Shown: positions 1 to 9,066 of the stretch, one piece after another
Layout of the letters: each line of letters begins with the position of its first letter
How positions within the stretch are numbered: position 1 is the first letter of the stretch
NCBI GenBank assembly: GCA_020638995.1
Contig: JACKHM010000002.1
Location: forward strand, 1,798,001 to 1,862,000
Source of the DNA: Planctomycetaceae bacterium
GTDB lineage: Bacteria > Planctomycetota > Planctomycetia > Pirellulales > Pirellulaceae
Direction: 5' to 3'
Length of the DNA: 64,000 bases
Position numbers and translations under genes: made by a program
The notes under the pieces: model-generated
Told to the model about the DNA's origin: nothing
Database searches by the model: none
What the model saw: the letters and a program-made list of their open reading frames with translations, nothing else

Positions 1-186
1 AATAATCGGCATAAACCGATCTAGCTTCCTCTTCGCGCGTGGCTGCTTGAGCTGATACCCAGGCGGCTCGACATGTTCCAGAATTCTCTGGAGCGTCCGC
101 CAGGGGATGCCATAATCCTTGCACGCTTGCCGCTTACTAATCTCTTTGCCCAGTACGCGCCGTCGAATCTCGACCCATTTCTCCAT
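1..186 (-). CDS. istA: IS21 transposase IstA, N-terminal part only
   Basis: This is the first 62 codons of the IstA DDE transposase, starting MEKWVEIRRRVL as in the complete copy at 43889-45373. The N-terminal helix-turn-helix region that binds the terminal repeats is included (SKRQACKDYGIPWRTLQRI). The gene runs off the left edge of the window, so its integrity cannot be judged. It would be co-transcribed with istB. Identity to the other copy over the visible 335 bases implies recent transposition or recombination. Confidence 0.92.
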   Translation of the reverse strand, partial: MEKWVEIRRRVLGKEISKRQACKDYGIPWRTLQRILEHVEPPGYQLKQPRAKRKLDRFMPII

Positions 187-335
187 GTCCTTGAACACCC
201 GATCCCCCGCACATCTGTGAGCCCATTGGTTCCAAAAACCACTCACAAACCTACGAGATAAGACAAGGACGCCGCCGATTCGCGATTGCACTCCAATCCC
301 CGCCCAAGCGCTGGCATTTTCAAACGCCGTTCACA
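1..335 (-). mobile_element. IS21-family element, istA-proximal end (cut by window edge)
   Basis: Positions 1-335 are base-for-base the same as 45188-45522, the istA-side end of the complete IS21 element further right. The terminal inverted repeat reads TGTGAACGGCGTTTGAAAAT from 335 inward on the minus strand. The element is inserted inside a protein kinase gene, whose reading frame meets a TGA formed by the first bases of the IS. The rest of this copy lies left of the window. Confidence 0.93.
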
Positions 336-1020
336 CTCCGAGGCGGTCGGGGCGAATTACCTTCAGTGCAACATCACGACCTGCACTGATTTGGTGTGCT
401 CGATAAACGACCCCCATGCCTCCAGCACCAAGCTCCGCGAGCAATTCGTAGTCGCCAAATCGGTGTGGCAACTGCAAGCCCCTTTCAGTCCTGGGGTGTT
501 GATTTGCAGTAGATACTCGTGCGAGGTCTGTCGTTGAGTTGTGCGATCCAAGTGCGAAATCGACGGCTTCATCGATCGAGCTGAGTTCAGCATCGATATC
601 TGCCAGTCTTCTCCTCATCGCGTCTGCCAGCGCCGGGAAACGCTCGACATAGCCAGTGTGAGGCACAATTACATCCGATTGCTTTCTAACACGATATTCG
701 TGCAGTATTGCAGTCAGAGGCAGTTGCTTGACTGGGCCGAGTTCCGGGTACTTTGCAACGTAGTCGTCCAGTAGCGGACGTCTAGCGACATTGTTTGCGC
801 CCCCTGCTTCTTCCATGGCCGTCATGCCATCGATCGGCTGCTGCCAGCGATACTCCATGTCCAACAAGATCAACTCGATCAGCAACTCCCTACGCTTCGG
901 CCCAGCAACGCCATCTAAGACGTCGTCAATCCGTTGAGGCTTGCCCTGCTGCCAGGCACTTTCAAAGCTGTCCAAGTGGACCGTTAAGCCGTTCCCGTCT
1001 TGATCCGGATCAGTTGGCAT
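331..1020 (-). pseudogene. Ser/Thr protein kinase, 5' fragment cut by IS21
   Basis: The start MPTDPDQD at 1020 is chosen because the paralogue at 7122 begins the same way and the upstream 315 bases are a shared promoter region. The first ~160 residues form a planctomycete N-terminal module (ELILLDMEYRWQQ, then LLDDYVAKYPELG). A kinase domain then opens with a glycine-rich loop (LGAGGMGVVYRAH) and the ATP-binding Lys in DVALKVI. The frame stops at 331-333 in the TGA created by the IS21 end, so the catalytic loop is missing and the product cannot be an active kinase. The N-terminal half is nearly identical to that of the FHA protein at 6298-7122. Confidence 0.85.
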
Positions 1021-1400
1021 CGAAGTAGGTCTCACGCGTGATTCGGCATTTTGCCCACACAGTCTAGCAAGCATCCATGCAGTCCCACAAATTGTGCTGC
1101 ATTTCCAGCGAAATGGCCTCTCCGATGATTCTGAAAAAAAAGTCGATCCACCATGTCGGCTTGTCAGCCAGGAATTGCATCTAGTAGTAGCCCGAGAATG
1201 ACTCGATGTCTCACCGGAAAACACGATTGTCCGATCCGGTCAGCAGAGATATTCGACAGGTACGATCTCGCAGAGCTGTCCAGGCCTGTTTCCCCATGTA
1301 TCGAAAGCATCCCACACAGAAAAAGGAACTTACAATGAACAACACCATCAAATCCGCCGCCTTTCTAACGCTGTGCCTTGCTCTGGCGAGCAATGCTCAT
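690..1400. repeat. Long direct repeat, copy A (divergent promoter module)
   Basis: About 710 bases match 6791-7502 with only scattered substitutions. The repeat covers the first ~110 codons of the leftward signalling gene, the whole divergent intergenic region and the signal-peptide codons of the rightward secreted protein. Similarity ends abruptly on both sides, where the two copies go into unrelated protein sequences. Confidence 0.9.
1021..1334. promoter_or_regulatory. Divergent intergenic region, no gene
   Basis: 314 bases separate the two divergent starts. Open frames run through it but look non-coding, because the true starts are fixed by the paralogous copy. The rightward gene has a purine-rich ribosome site (AAAAAGGAAC) seven bases from its ATG. 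The near-identity with 7123-7436 means both gene pairs probably share the same control signals. I could not pick a single convincing -35/-10 pair. Confidence 0.6.
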
Positions 1401-2042
1401 GGACAATTTCACAATTTCGGGACGCTCAATGCCGCCGTCGAGCGGGCGCAGCGTCAGGTAAGATCGCATGGGCTGTCATGGAATTCACAACCTCGGCATG
1501 GTTACTACGGATCTGATTACAACAATGGTTGGACAAGGGCAGGGGGAGCCCTCGTCCACGGCACTGGGGGAACTCATGGACGCGTATATCAGCGAGATGG
1601 AAATACCTCGTCCAGCGCTAGTGGTTACATCACAAACTCAGGAATTGGTGGGACATATAGCAGGTCCTCGCCAGGCTCCTCACGACAGTACAGTGGCTCG
1701 GTCAACAGCCACGGAGTAAGTGGCGGCTTTGGGCAGCGAGACCGCAATATGTCACACGGCGGGCACGGCACAATTAGTAACGGTCGAATCTCCGGTGGTG
1801 GGTATCGCTCTAATGGCATCTACACCGTTAGGTCAGACGACGAATATGGGAGCGACAGGTTTCGACAATCAGTAAACGCCAGTGTCCCATTCATCAAAGG
1901 AGGACGTACAACAACTATTCGAAACGGGCGATATAGTGATGAATATCGCGTGCAGACGCCCCTTGGAAAACTGTCTGCTGGTGCGTCGATAAGCACTAGT
2001 GGCAGCAGCGTACGCGTTGGCAGCTTTAAAGTCGGGTTCTGA
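1335..2042 (+). CDS. Secreted Gly/Ser/Tyr-rich protein of unknown function
   Basis: The 235-residue product begins with a clear Sec signal peptide (NNTIKSAAFLTLCLALASNA, cleavage near HGQ). The mature part is rich in Gly, Ser, Asn, Arg and Tyr with loose SGG/NGR/SRS repeats and no known domain. It resembles low-complexity surface or matrix proteins. The start at 1335 follows AAAAAGGAAC and is preferred over an upstream in-frame ATG at 1206, because signal peptide and promoter are duplicated at 7437. It is divergent from the broken kinase gene. The signal peptide is shared with the three-repeat protein at 7437-7919, but the mature domains are unrelated. Confidence 0.75.
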   Translation: MNNTIKSAAFLTLCLALASNAHGQFHNFGTLNAAVERAQRQVRSHGLSWNSQPRHGYYGSDYNNGWTRAGGALVHGTGGTHGRVYQRDGNTSSSASGYITNSGIGGTYSRSSPGSSRQYSGSVNSHGVSGGFGQRDRNMSHGGHGTISNGRISGGGYRSNGIYTVRSDDEYGSDRFRQSVNASVPFIKGGRTTTIRNGRYSDEYRVQTPLGKLSAGASISTSGSSVRVGSFKVGF

Positions 2043-2318
2043 CCGTTTTCGTGATGCTTTGGGAACTCGCTCGGAGGACACAATGTCCTGCCTTATCACC
2101 TCAGGCGCGGAGTCTAGCCGCCCTGGGGTGATTCTCATTCTTGAAATGAAAGTACTTCGTGAAGTCTTCGTGGGCAGTCATTCGTTCTATTCACAGCGTC
2201 GGCGTGAGATCGGCGTTGGCGCACGAGTATTGATGTTTCTCGAGATTCGTCAACTCTAGCTAATGACAGTTCGGTGTGTTTCATTTCGTTTGAGAGTATG
2301 ATTCTACTTCTGATCGGC

Positions 2319-5300
2319 TTACCGGTTCTTCCAGAAGAGCTCCGACCAATCGAGCGCCTGCTGACGGACCATTTCGCTAATCGTTTGGTTAGAACGGATG
2401 GCCAATTGGAGTTCTTTCAGCGATTTCACACGCTCCCGGTACACCGTCAGTAGTTCCCGAGCTTGAGACTCCGCTCGAAGTTCTGCGGTCCACGGTCGGG
2501 AGTCCCACACTTTCACTTCTTTCCAATCCGCCACCGCGATCCGGGTGCCGTCCGGGCTGAAGGCCACACTTTCAATGGGCGCCTTGTGTCCTTTTAGCGT
2601 GAGAGTTTCCTGACCTGAAGTCGCGTCCCAAATCTTGACAGTCTCGTCTCTACTTGCCGTGGCAAGACGCATTCCATTAGGGCTAAAGGCCATGCTGGAA
2701 ATAACGCCACTGTGTCCTGCGAACGTGAGCCGCAGCTGGCCCGTAACCGCGTCCCACACCCCTAGTACCGTAGGGTCCGAACTTACCCCGGCCAGACGCG
2801 TCCCGTCAGGGCTGAACACCACTCGGCGAGCTCCGCCATTGAATGTAAGTTTCACCTTCCCTGTGGCAGCGTCCCACACTTTTACCAATTTCCCATCTCC
2901 CGATGCGATCCAATTCCCGTCGGGACTGAACGAAACGCTAGAAACCCCCGAAATATGTCCTTCTAGTGACTGCAATAGCTGTCCAGTTACCGCATCCCAC
3001 ACTTTTACAGTCTCGTCTTTACTTGCCGAGGCCAGGAACCTCCCATCCGGACTGAACGAAACGCTAGAAACCAACTCGCGATGTCCTTCTAGTGACCGCA
3101 GCAGCTGTCCGGTGACCGCATTCCACACCTTTACAGATTTGTCTTTGCTTGCCGCAGCCATGAACCTCCCGCCCGGGCTGAACGAAACGCTAGTAACTCC
3201 CGCACTAAGTCCTTCCAATCGTCCGGTGACCGCATTCCATATTCGTACAGTATTGTCCGAACTAACCCCAGCGAGTCGTGTCCCATCAGGGGCGAACACC
3301 ACACTGCTGAAGCGATATCTGCTGTCACCTTTTATTGATAACGTATCAAGTCCCATAGACGAGGCCCACACGCTCACCACTCCCGTCACACCCGTTTCCC
3401 TAGGATAATGGAGCTTATCACTCGCCGAGGCCAGCCGTGTCCCATCGGGACTGAAGGCCACGCTGTTAACTGGATGAAGTTGCCCTTTAGACGGGAGGGT
3501 TTCCTGCCCTGTGGTTACATCCCACACCTTTACCACACCCGCTAGTCCAAGATGCTGCCCTCCCGAAGCAATCCGTTTCCCATCTGGGCTGAATGCCACG
3601 CTATTTACAATCCCCGTATGCCCAGTAAACGTAATCGTCTCCCGCCCCGTGGCCGCGTTCCATACCTTTACCGTCTCGTCCCCGCTCGACGAGGCGATCC
3701 GCGTCCCATCCGGGCTGAATGCCACGCAGGTAATGTACAAATTGTGCCCCTGAAGTGTCAGCGTCTCCCGTCCAGTGACCACGTCCCACACCTTGATTGT
3801 GTGGTCCCACTCCTTGAATATGCTGTCCCAGGTTGTTCCTCCAGATGCGATCCGTGTCCCATCTGGACTGAACGCTACGCTATAGGCTCCATTATTATGT
3901 CCCTTGAAAGTGAGCAGCTCCCGTCCAGTAGACGCCTCCCAAACCTTCACACTTTTGTCACCGCCCGCAGACGCAACACGCGTTCCATTAGGGCTAAACG
4001 CCACGCTTTGGACATAGCTAGTGTGTCCCTTGAGGGTGACTTGTTCTTGCCCCGTGGCAGTGTCCCAGATCTTTACCGTCTTATCCCAACTTGCCGTAGC
4101 CAAGCGTGTTCCGCCAGAGCTGAAAGCCATACTTAACAGACGCTCATTGTGCCCTTCAAGCGTGAGTTCTATCTGCCCCGTGGCGGCGTTGCGCACCTCG
4201 ACCCATTTTCCATGCGTCAGGGTGAGCCTTGTCCCATCTGGGCTGAAAGCGACGCAGCTGACATCGCCGACGAGTCCATCGAGGGTAAGCAGATTGTTGT
4301 GCGCGAGGCGGTCCCAATGCCCCCACTCGAAGTCCTTCAAATCATTGCGATCGCGATACTGGTCGAGCAGCCCCGTGAGGTGCCGAAAGCTGCCAATTTC
4401 CCAGTCCCGTTGCGCGAGCAGCATGTCAGAGTTGTATGCCCGCCGCTCGGATACTAGCTTGGCTTGCACTGCGAGCGTCTTTTGTATTCTCTCTTGGTCA
4501 CGAGCTCGTTCGGCATCAAATCTCTGGTCGCGTTCTGCGGTAACTAACATTTGGTTTTGCGTGGCCAGCTCTTCGGCCCTCTTTCGAGCCGCTTTAGCAA
4601 TTTCGGCTTGTTTTATCTCTTTATCACGAGCTCGTTCGGCTGCAATTCTTTGGTCGCGTTCTGCTGTAGCTAACAATTGATTTTGGGTTGATAGTTCTTC
4701 GGCCTTCTTTCGAGCCGCCTCAGCAGATTTGGTTTGTCTCATCTCTTCATCGCGAGCTTGTTGGGCTGCGACTCTTTGCTGTGCTTCACGGACCTTGGCG
4801 ACAATCGCCTGACGACGGGCTCGATCAATGAGTAACGCGCTAATGATAGAGCCAGTCGTGATCAGCAAGAGCATCACCATGCCCGCTAGTACCCAGCTTC
4901 GATGCCGACGTGTCCATCGACCAACTTGCTCGGGCAATGTTGGCTTGTATGCTGAAACAGGCTCGTCGGCCAACCATTGCTCGATGTCTTCTGCCAGCGC
5001 AGCGGCAGACTGATATCGTTTGCCAGGCTGAAGTGCCATCGCCTTGAGGCAAATTGCCTCCAAGGTTTTAGCGATCTCGGGCCTCAACTTGCGTGGTCGT
5101 GGAAAGTCTCCCTGCTTTACCGCTTGCAAGACAGTGTCAACATCTCGTCCGTCAAACGGTGGTCTTCCCGTCAGTATGCAATACAAAGTCGCACCGAGGC
5201 TGTAGACGTCACTGAGCGGCCCCATACGGTCCATGTCACCAGACGCCTGCTCCGGACTCATGAACGCGGGAGTTCCAATGGCCGAACCCGTTCGAGTACG

Positions 5301-6275
5301 GGCCGAGGAATCACTGGAGGTAATCGGTGGGTGTGAGTCGTTGGGTTGCTCCGTCCCCGAGTCGCTATCTGTCGAAACTCTTACCAACCCCCAATCGACG
5401 ACTAAGGTTTCACCATATTTACCCAGCATGATATTGCCGGGCTTTAAGTCGCGATGCAAGACTCCGCGAGTGTGGGCAAACTCGATCGCGTTGCAGACAT
5501 CGATGAGACGGCTCAACATGTTCCGGAATGCGACGGTTCTTTTCTTTACCGTTGACTCGACATTGTAGAATCTTTTGATCGCATCCCTGAGGCTGTCACC
5601 ATGAATGAATCGCATCACATAGTAAGGCCGCCCGTCCGCATACTGCCCCATTCCGTAGACAGGTATAATTCCGGGATGCTCCAAGACCGCTGTCACCTCG
5701 GCTTCCAGTTTAAACCTAGCCCTACAGTCTACATCGTCTGCGTAGCGGCTTTGAATCTCCTTCAACGCCACGTCTCGACTGAGTTCCTCGTCCCGAGCTA
5801 CAAAGACGGCACCAAGGCCGCCGGTCGCATGCGGTCGAAGGATACTGTACCGAGAGTCGGTTGATGTTGTGCTGGTTATCGGTCCAACTGATGTAACGGC
5901 TCCGACCGTCAGCGTCTCAAGACTCTGTGAAGGTTCATCGTGATGTGCCGCCGACACGAGCGTGAGTGTCATCTCGATCGATGGATCTTGAAGTGACTGA
6001 AGCTCTTGGCGGAGAGATCCGATCGAACTGAGTGCTTGTAGACTCTTCTCTGGATCATTTTCGTGGATCTGAAGATGCTTGTTCACCAACGCAATCAGCA
6101 GTTGAAAGGCATCTGGTTCAATGCACTGGTTGTCTAGCAGTACTTGCTCCAGTCGCTGATTCTTTTCAACCGCCCAGATCCGCATTGCTGCGACCAACTC
6201 AGCGCGGCTGACAAAGCCCATTTGCAACGCCAAGATGCCGACGAGGAGGGTTCGGTCTGTATCGTGATCAGGCAT
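2319..6275 (-). CDS. Membrane-bound Ser/Thr protein kinase with WD40 propellers
   Basis: The product has 1318 residues. Residues ~1-140 are a helical N-terminal region. A kinase domain lies at ~143-437, with loop HATGGLGAVF, ATP Lys in VALKEI (~172), catalytic HRDLKPGN (Asp ~275) and DWG instead of DFG (~294). One membrane helix follows at ~461-483, then a coiled coil with repeated ERDQR/ARDKE units (~484-610). From ~650 to 1275 there are about fourteen WD40 repeats of the form VAFSPDGTRIAS...VKVWDA. The kinase is therefore cytoplasmic, and the WD40 part lies on the far side of one membrane pass. It starts 22 bases after the FHA gene stop with a site AAAGGAAA, so the two probably form an operon. 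The target is unknown. Confidence 0.93.
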   Translation of the reverse strand: MPDHDTDRTLLVGILALQMGFVSRAELVAAMRIWAVEKNQRLEQVLLDNQCIEPDAFQLLIALVNKHLQIHENDPEKSLQALSSIGSLRQELQSLQDPSIEMTLTLVSAAHHDEPSQSLETLTVGAVTSVGPITSTTSTDSRYSILRPHATGGLGAVFVARDEELSRDVALKEIQSRYADDVDCRARFKLEAEVTAVLEHPGIIPVYGMGQYADGRPYYVMRFIHGDSLRDAIKRFYNVESTVKKRTVAFRNMLSRLIDVCNAIEFAHTRGVLHRDLKPGNIMLGKYGETLVVDWGLVRVSTDSDSGTEQPNDSHPPITSSDSSARTRTGSAIGTPAFMSPEQASGDMDRMGPLSDVYSLGATLYCILTGRPPFDGRDVDTVLQAVKQGDFPRPRKLRPEIAKTLEAICLKAMALQPGKRYQSAAALAEDIEQWLADEPVSAYKPTLPEQVGRWTRRHRSWVLAGMVMLLLITTGSIISALLIDRARRQAIVAKVREAQQRVAAQQARDEEMRQTKSAEAARKKAEELSTQNQLLATAERDQRIAAERARDKEIKQAEIAKAARKRAEELATQNQMLVTAERDQRFDAERARDQERIQKTLAVQAKLVSERRAYNSDMLLAQRDWEIGSFRHLTGLLDQYRDRNDLKDFEWGHWDRLAHNNLLTLDGLVGDVSCVAFSPDGTRLTLTHGKWVEVRNAATGQIELTLEGHNERLLSMAFSSGGTRLATASWDKTVKIWDTATGQEQVTLKGHTSYVQSVAFSPNGTRVASAGGDKSVKVWEASTGRELLTFKGHNNGAYSVAFSPDGTRIASGGTTWDSIFKEWDHTIKVWDVVTGRETLTLQGHNLYITCVAFSPDGTRIASSSGDETVKVWNAATGRETITFTGHTGIVNSVAFSPDGKRIASGGQHLGLAGVVKVWDVTTGQETLPSKGQLHPVNSVAFSPDGTRLASASDKLHYPRETGVTGVVSVWASSMGLDTLSIKGDSRYRFSSVVFAPDGTRLAGVSSDNTVRIWNAVTGRLEGLSAGVTSVSFSPGGRFMAAASKDKSVKVWNAVTGQLLRSLEGHRELVSSVSFSPDGRFLASASKDETVKVWDAVTGQLLQSLEGHISGVSSVSFSPDGNWIASGDGKLVKVWDAATGKVKLTFNGGARRVVFSPDGTRLAGVSSDPTVLGVWDAVTGQLRLTFAGHSGVISSMAFSPNGMRLATASRDETVKIWDATSGQETLTLKGHKAPIESVAFSPDGTRIAVADWKEVKVWDSRPWTAELRAESQARELLTVYRERVKSLKELQLAIRSNQTISEMVRQQALDWSELFWKNR

Positions 6276-6297
6276 CTACTAGTTTCCTTTGTAGGAC

Positions 6298-7122
6298 TCA
6301 CCCCATTTCCATTCGGATCACCAACTCGCCGATCGTGAGAATTGCGGGGAAGTCCGCATTGCATTTGCAGCCTGGTTGCAAAGTATATTGCTCATTCACT
6401 ACCATTTCTTGCTTGCCCGAGCAGTTCACGACACGAGCCTTTCCTAAATTTATCAGCTCGATACGCGTATGAGTCCGAGAAACGTGTCTTTCCGATGCAG
6501 CAGCAACAATTAAGCGGTCGATTGCATCATCACTTTGCCGGCAATATGGACTCGGTTCACCCTTTCTTTGCCGCCCCACTTCGATAAGTCCATCAAGTTC
6601 AGTAACGAACGCCAGCGATTGCTTGGCGAATACTTTGAGGACAACCGAACGAGGGCGCATCTTTTCTGAGCGTCGGGACGAATCAACACTAAAATCAATT
6701 CTCTGTAACTGCTCTACGACCGGTCGTCCGTCCGCACTAAAGCGTTCGAGGTACTCGGAGTGCGGTCGGCCGTCGCCCGCTAGTTTTCTTACACGATATT
6801 CGTGCAGTATTGCCGTTAGAGGCAGTTGTTCGACTGGGCCGAGTTGCGGGTACTTTGCAACGTAGTCGTCCAGTAGCGGACGTCTAGCGACATTGTTTGC
6901 GCCCCCTGCTTCTTCCATGGCCGTCATGCCATCGATCGGCTGCTGCCAGCGATACTCCATGTCCAACAAGATCAACTCGATCAGCAACTCCCTGCGTTTC
7001 GGCCCAGCAACGCCATCTAAGACGTCGTCAATCCGTTGAGGCTTGCCCTGCTGCCAGGCACTTTCAAAGCCGTCCAATTGGATCGTTAAGTCGTTCGGTT
7101 CCTGATCCGGATCGGTTGGCAT
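6298..7122 (-). CDS. FHA-like phosphothreonine-binding protein
   Basis: The start MPTDPDQE at 7122 matches the duplicated kinase fragment at 1020. Residues ~1-125 are the same planctomycete N-terminal module as in that fragment. The remainder differs and ends in an FHA-like domain with the signature ASERHVSRTHTRIEL followed by NCSGKQEMVVN. FHA domains bind phosphothreonine peptides, and the next gene 22 bases downstream is a Ser/Thr kinase, which fits a kinase/reader pair. The FHA match rests on the core SRxH motif, and the fold is short. It is 274 residues long with no membrane segment. Confidence 0.7.
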   Translation of the reverse strand: MPTDPDQEPNDLTIQLDGFESAWQQGKPQRIDDVLDGVAGPKRRELLIELILLDMEYRWQQPIDGMTAMEEAGGANNVARRPLLDDYVAKYPQLGPVEQLPLTAILHEYRVRKLAGDGRPHSEYLERFSADGRPVVEQLQRIDFSVDSSRRSEKMRPRSVVLKVFAKQSLAFVTELDGLIEVGRQRKGEPSPYCRQSDDAIDRLIVAAASERHVSRTHTRIELINLGKARVVNCSGKQEMVVNEQYTLQPGCKCNADFPAILTIGELVIRMEMG

Positions 7123-7502
7123 CGAAGTAGGTCTCACGCGTGATTCTGCATTCTGCCCGCACATTCTAGCAAGCATCCATGCAGTGCCACAAATTGTGCT
7201 GCATTTCTCGCGAAATGGCCTCTCCGATGATTCTGAAAAAAAAGTCGATCCACCATGTCGGCTTGTCAGCCAGGAATTGCATCTAGTAGTAGCCCGAGAA
7301 TGACTCGATGTCTCACCGGAGAACACGATTGTCCGATCCGGTCAGCAGAGATATTCGACAGGTACGATCTCGCAGAGCTGTACAGGCCTGTTTCCCCATG
7401 TATCGAAAGCATCCCACACAGAAAAAGGAACTTACAATGAATAACACCATCAAATCCGCCACCTTTCTAACGCTGTGCCTTGCTCTGGCGAGCAATGCGT
7501 TT
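6791..7502. repeat. Long direct repeat, copy B (divergent promoter module)
   Basis: This is the partner of 690-1400. It includes the 5' part of the FHA gene, the 314-base intergenic region 7123-7436 (no other gene seen) and the signal-peptide codons of the gene at 7437. Differences between copies are mostly single substitutions. Confidence 0.9.
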
Positions 7503-7919
7503 GGTGGTGATGCGACTGCCGTGACCATTGAGAATGCAGACAACCGTGGCTACTTCCTAACTCATACGGGACCGGCACATCGTGGCGACCACGCTCGTAA
7601 TGTTCAGCTTGATCAAGCCTCAACAAAATGGATTCTTCACAACCGTGGTGGCGGTCGGTACTTCATCGAGAATTCGGATAACCGTGGGTACTTCCTAACT
7701 CATACCGGACCGGCACATCGTGGCGACCACGCTCGTAACGTGAAGATAGAACGTGATTCGACCCAGTGGATTATCCGTAGCACTGGCAATGGACGGTACG
7801 TCATACAGAACGCCGACAACCCTGGCTACTTTCTAACACACACCGGCCCCGCGCATCGTAGCGAGAACGCCCGCAACGTTAAGATCGAAAGTGATTCAAC
7901 TCAGTGGATTGTTCGCTAG
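7437..7919 (+). CDS. Secreted three-repeat protein, possible beta-trefoil lectin
   Basis: The 160-residue product has a signal peptide (cleavage near NAFGGDA) and three consecutive repeats of ~46 residues. Each repeat carries the core DNRGYFLTHTGPAHR (DNPGYFLTHTGPAHR in the third), then ARNV and a Trp in TKWI/TQWI. Three repeats of this length with a conserved Trp are typical of beta-trefoil folds such as ricin-B lectins, so carbohydrate binding is a reasonable guess but not shown. The start is set by a purine-rich site (AAAAAGGAAC) and by the duplicated signal peptide at 1335. It is divergent from the FHA-kinase operon. Confidence 0.8.
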   Translation: MNNTIKSATFLTLCLALASNAFGGDATAVTIENADNRGYFLTHTGPAHRGDHARNVQLDQASTKWILHNRGGGRYFIENSDNRGYFLTHTGPAHRGDHARNVKIERDSTQWIIRSTGNGRYVIQNADNPGYFLTHTGPAHRSENARNVKIESDSTQWIVR

Positions 7920-8168
7920 TCAGCATTCTAGTCCCGTCAAGAATACTTCAAACTGATTTGTCGCCTCAGAAGTGGCCCGCCTCGCCACTTCCGGGGTGAC
8001 AGCGTTTCTTGCTGCAACTCGACTAGTTCAGGCCGTTTACCGCAGCAACTACTGCTTCCTACTTGAATTCGCCGCGACGTCTCCTGAATTCTAGTCCCAT
8101 TTTCCGTTACCTGAGATTTTTGCAAAACACATATTGCGCCATGCGCCCACTTTGCGCATCTTTAGGGG

Positions 8169-9066
8169 ATGTCAATCGCATGGTACGGAAACCAGTCGGC
8201 GGCGGAGAGTTGCAACTTCGGCTCGTTGGCCGTGGTGTGGCCTCTGCTTGATCGGATGAATGTGGCGGGGATCATCAACCGCCATCTGCCTGCAGATGCC
8301 CAGGCCGAGTTTGAGCACGGCAGCGTGCTGAGCCTGCTGATCGCTGCGCGGCTTTACAATCCCGTGGCGTTGGTCAACGTCGCGGGTTGGGCAGGCGAAA
8401 GTGGAGCCGACATCTTGTGGGATATTCCGGTCGAGAAAATCACGGACGACCGGCTGGGAAAATCCTTGGATGCCTTCTTTACGCAACGCCATTCGATTCT
8501 CGCGTCGCTGGCTTTGCACATCGCAGACGAATTTTCGATTCCGCTCTCGGAACTGCATTACGATCCGACACATATCCTCTTGCACGGAGCCTACGAGCAA
8601 TCGGAAGCTCGCGGTGATCTTCAAGAGGGAGAACACGTGCGTAGCGATGATGACTTGGCGCCGGCCCACATCACCCAGGGACGTCCCATGAGCGACGCTC
8701 CCAAGGATGTGCAAATGATTCACGCCGGATTGTGTACGCTTGTCGATGAGTTTGGCGCATTGCCGATCTTCGGTCATACGGTCGCGGGCAACCAGAATGG
8801 ACACACTGCCGTTGCCGAACAACTCGCACTGCTGAAAAAGCACCTGCATCCGCCCGAGTTGACCATGATTTCCGATCGGGGCACGTTCTCGGTTGGTCAT
8901 TTGTTGCGTCTGTCCGATTCCGGCTATCACGCGATTGCGGCTGCATCTTGGGACGACTTTCGTTCGCTGTTTGACGAGCAATGGGAAAAGCTGACTTGGA
9001 AAGAGGCGACTTACTTGTCGTTGGAGCAACAGCGGCGTCGCACCCAAGGAAATTTGGGGCCTGTCG
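8169..9066 (+). pseudogene. IS1634-like transposase, 5' part, disrupted
   Basis: The first ~290 residues look like the N-terminus of an IS1634-type DDE transposase with a DUF4277-like start (NRHLPADAQAEFEHGSVLSL, later HYDPTHILLHG and the first catalytic region). The sequence then runs into an IS256-like end at about 9048 and an IS4 element at 9067, and the C-terminal half is missing. A perfect hairpin ATGCGC...GCGCAT (8141-8159) lies just upstream of the start. The family assignment is from memory of domain style, but the transposase call itself is firmer. Confidence 0.65.

Noticed and set aside
3552..4136. Long plus-strand reading frames opposite the WD40 region
   Set aside because: They mirror the repeated codons of the kinase-WD40 gene on the other strand and show no family features.
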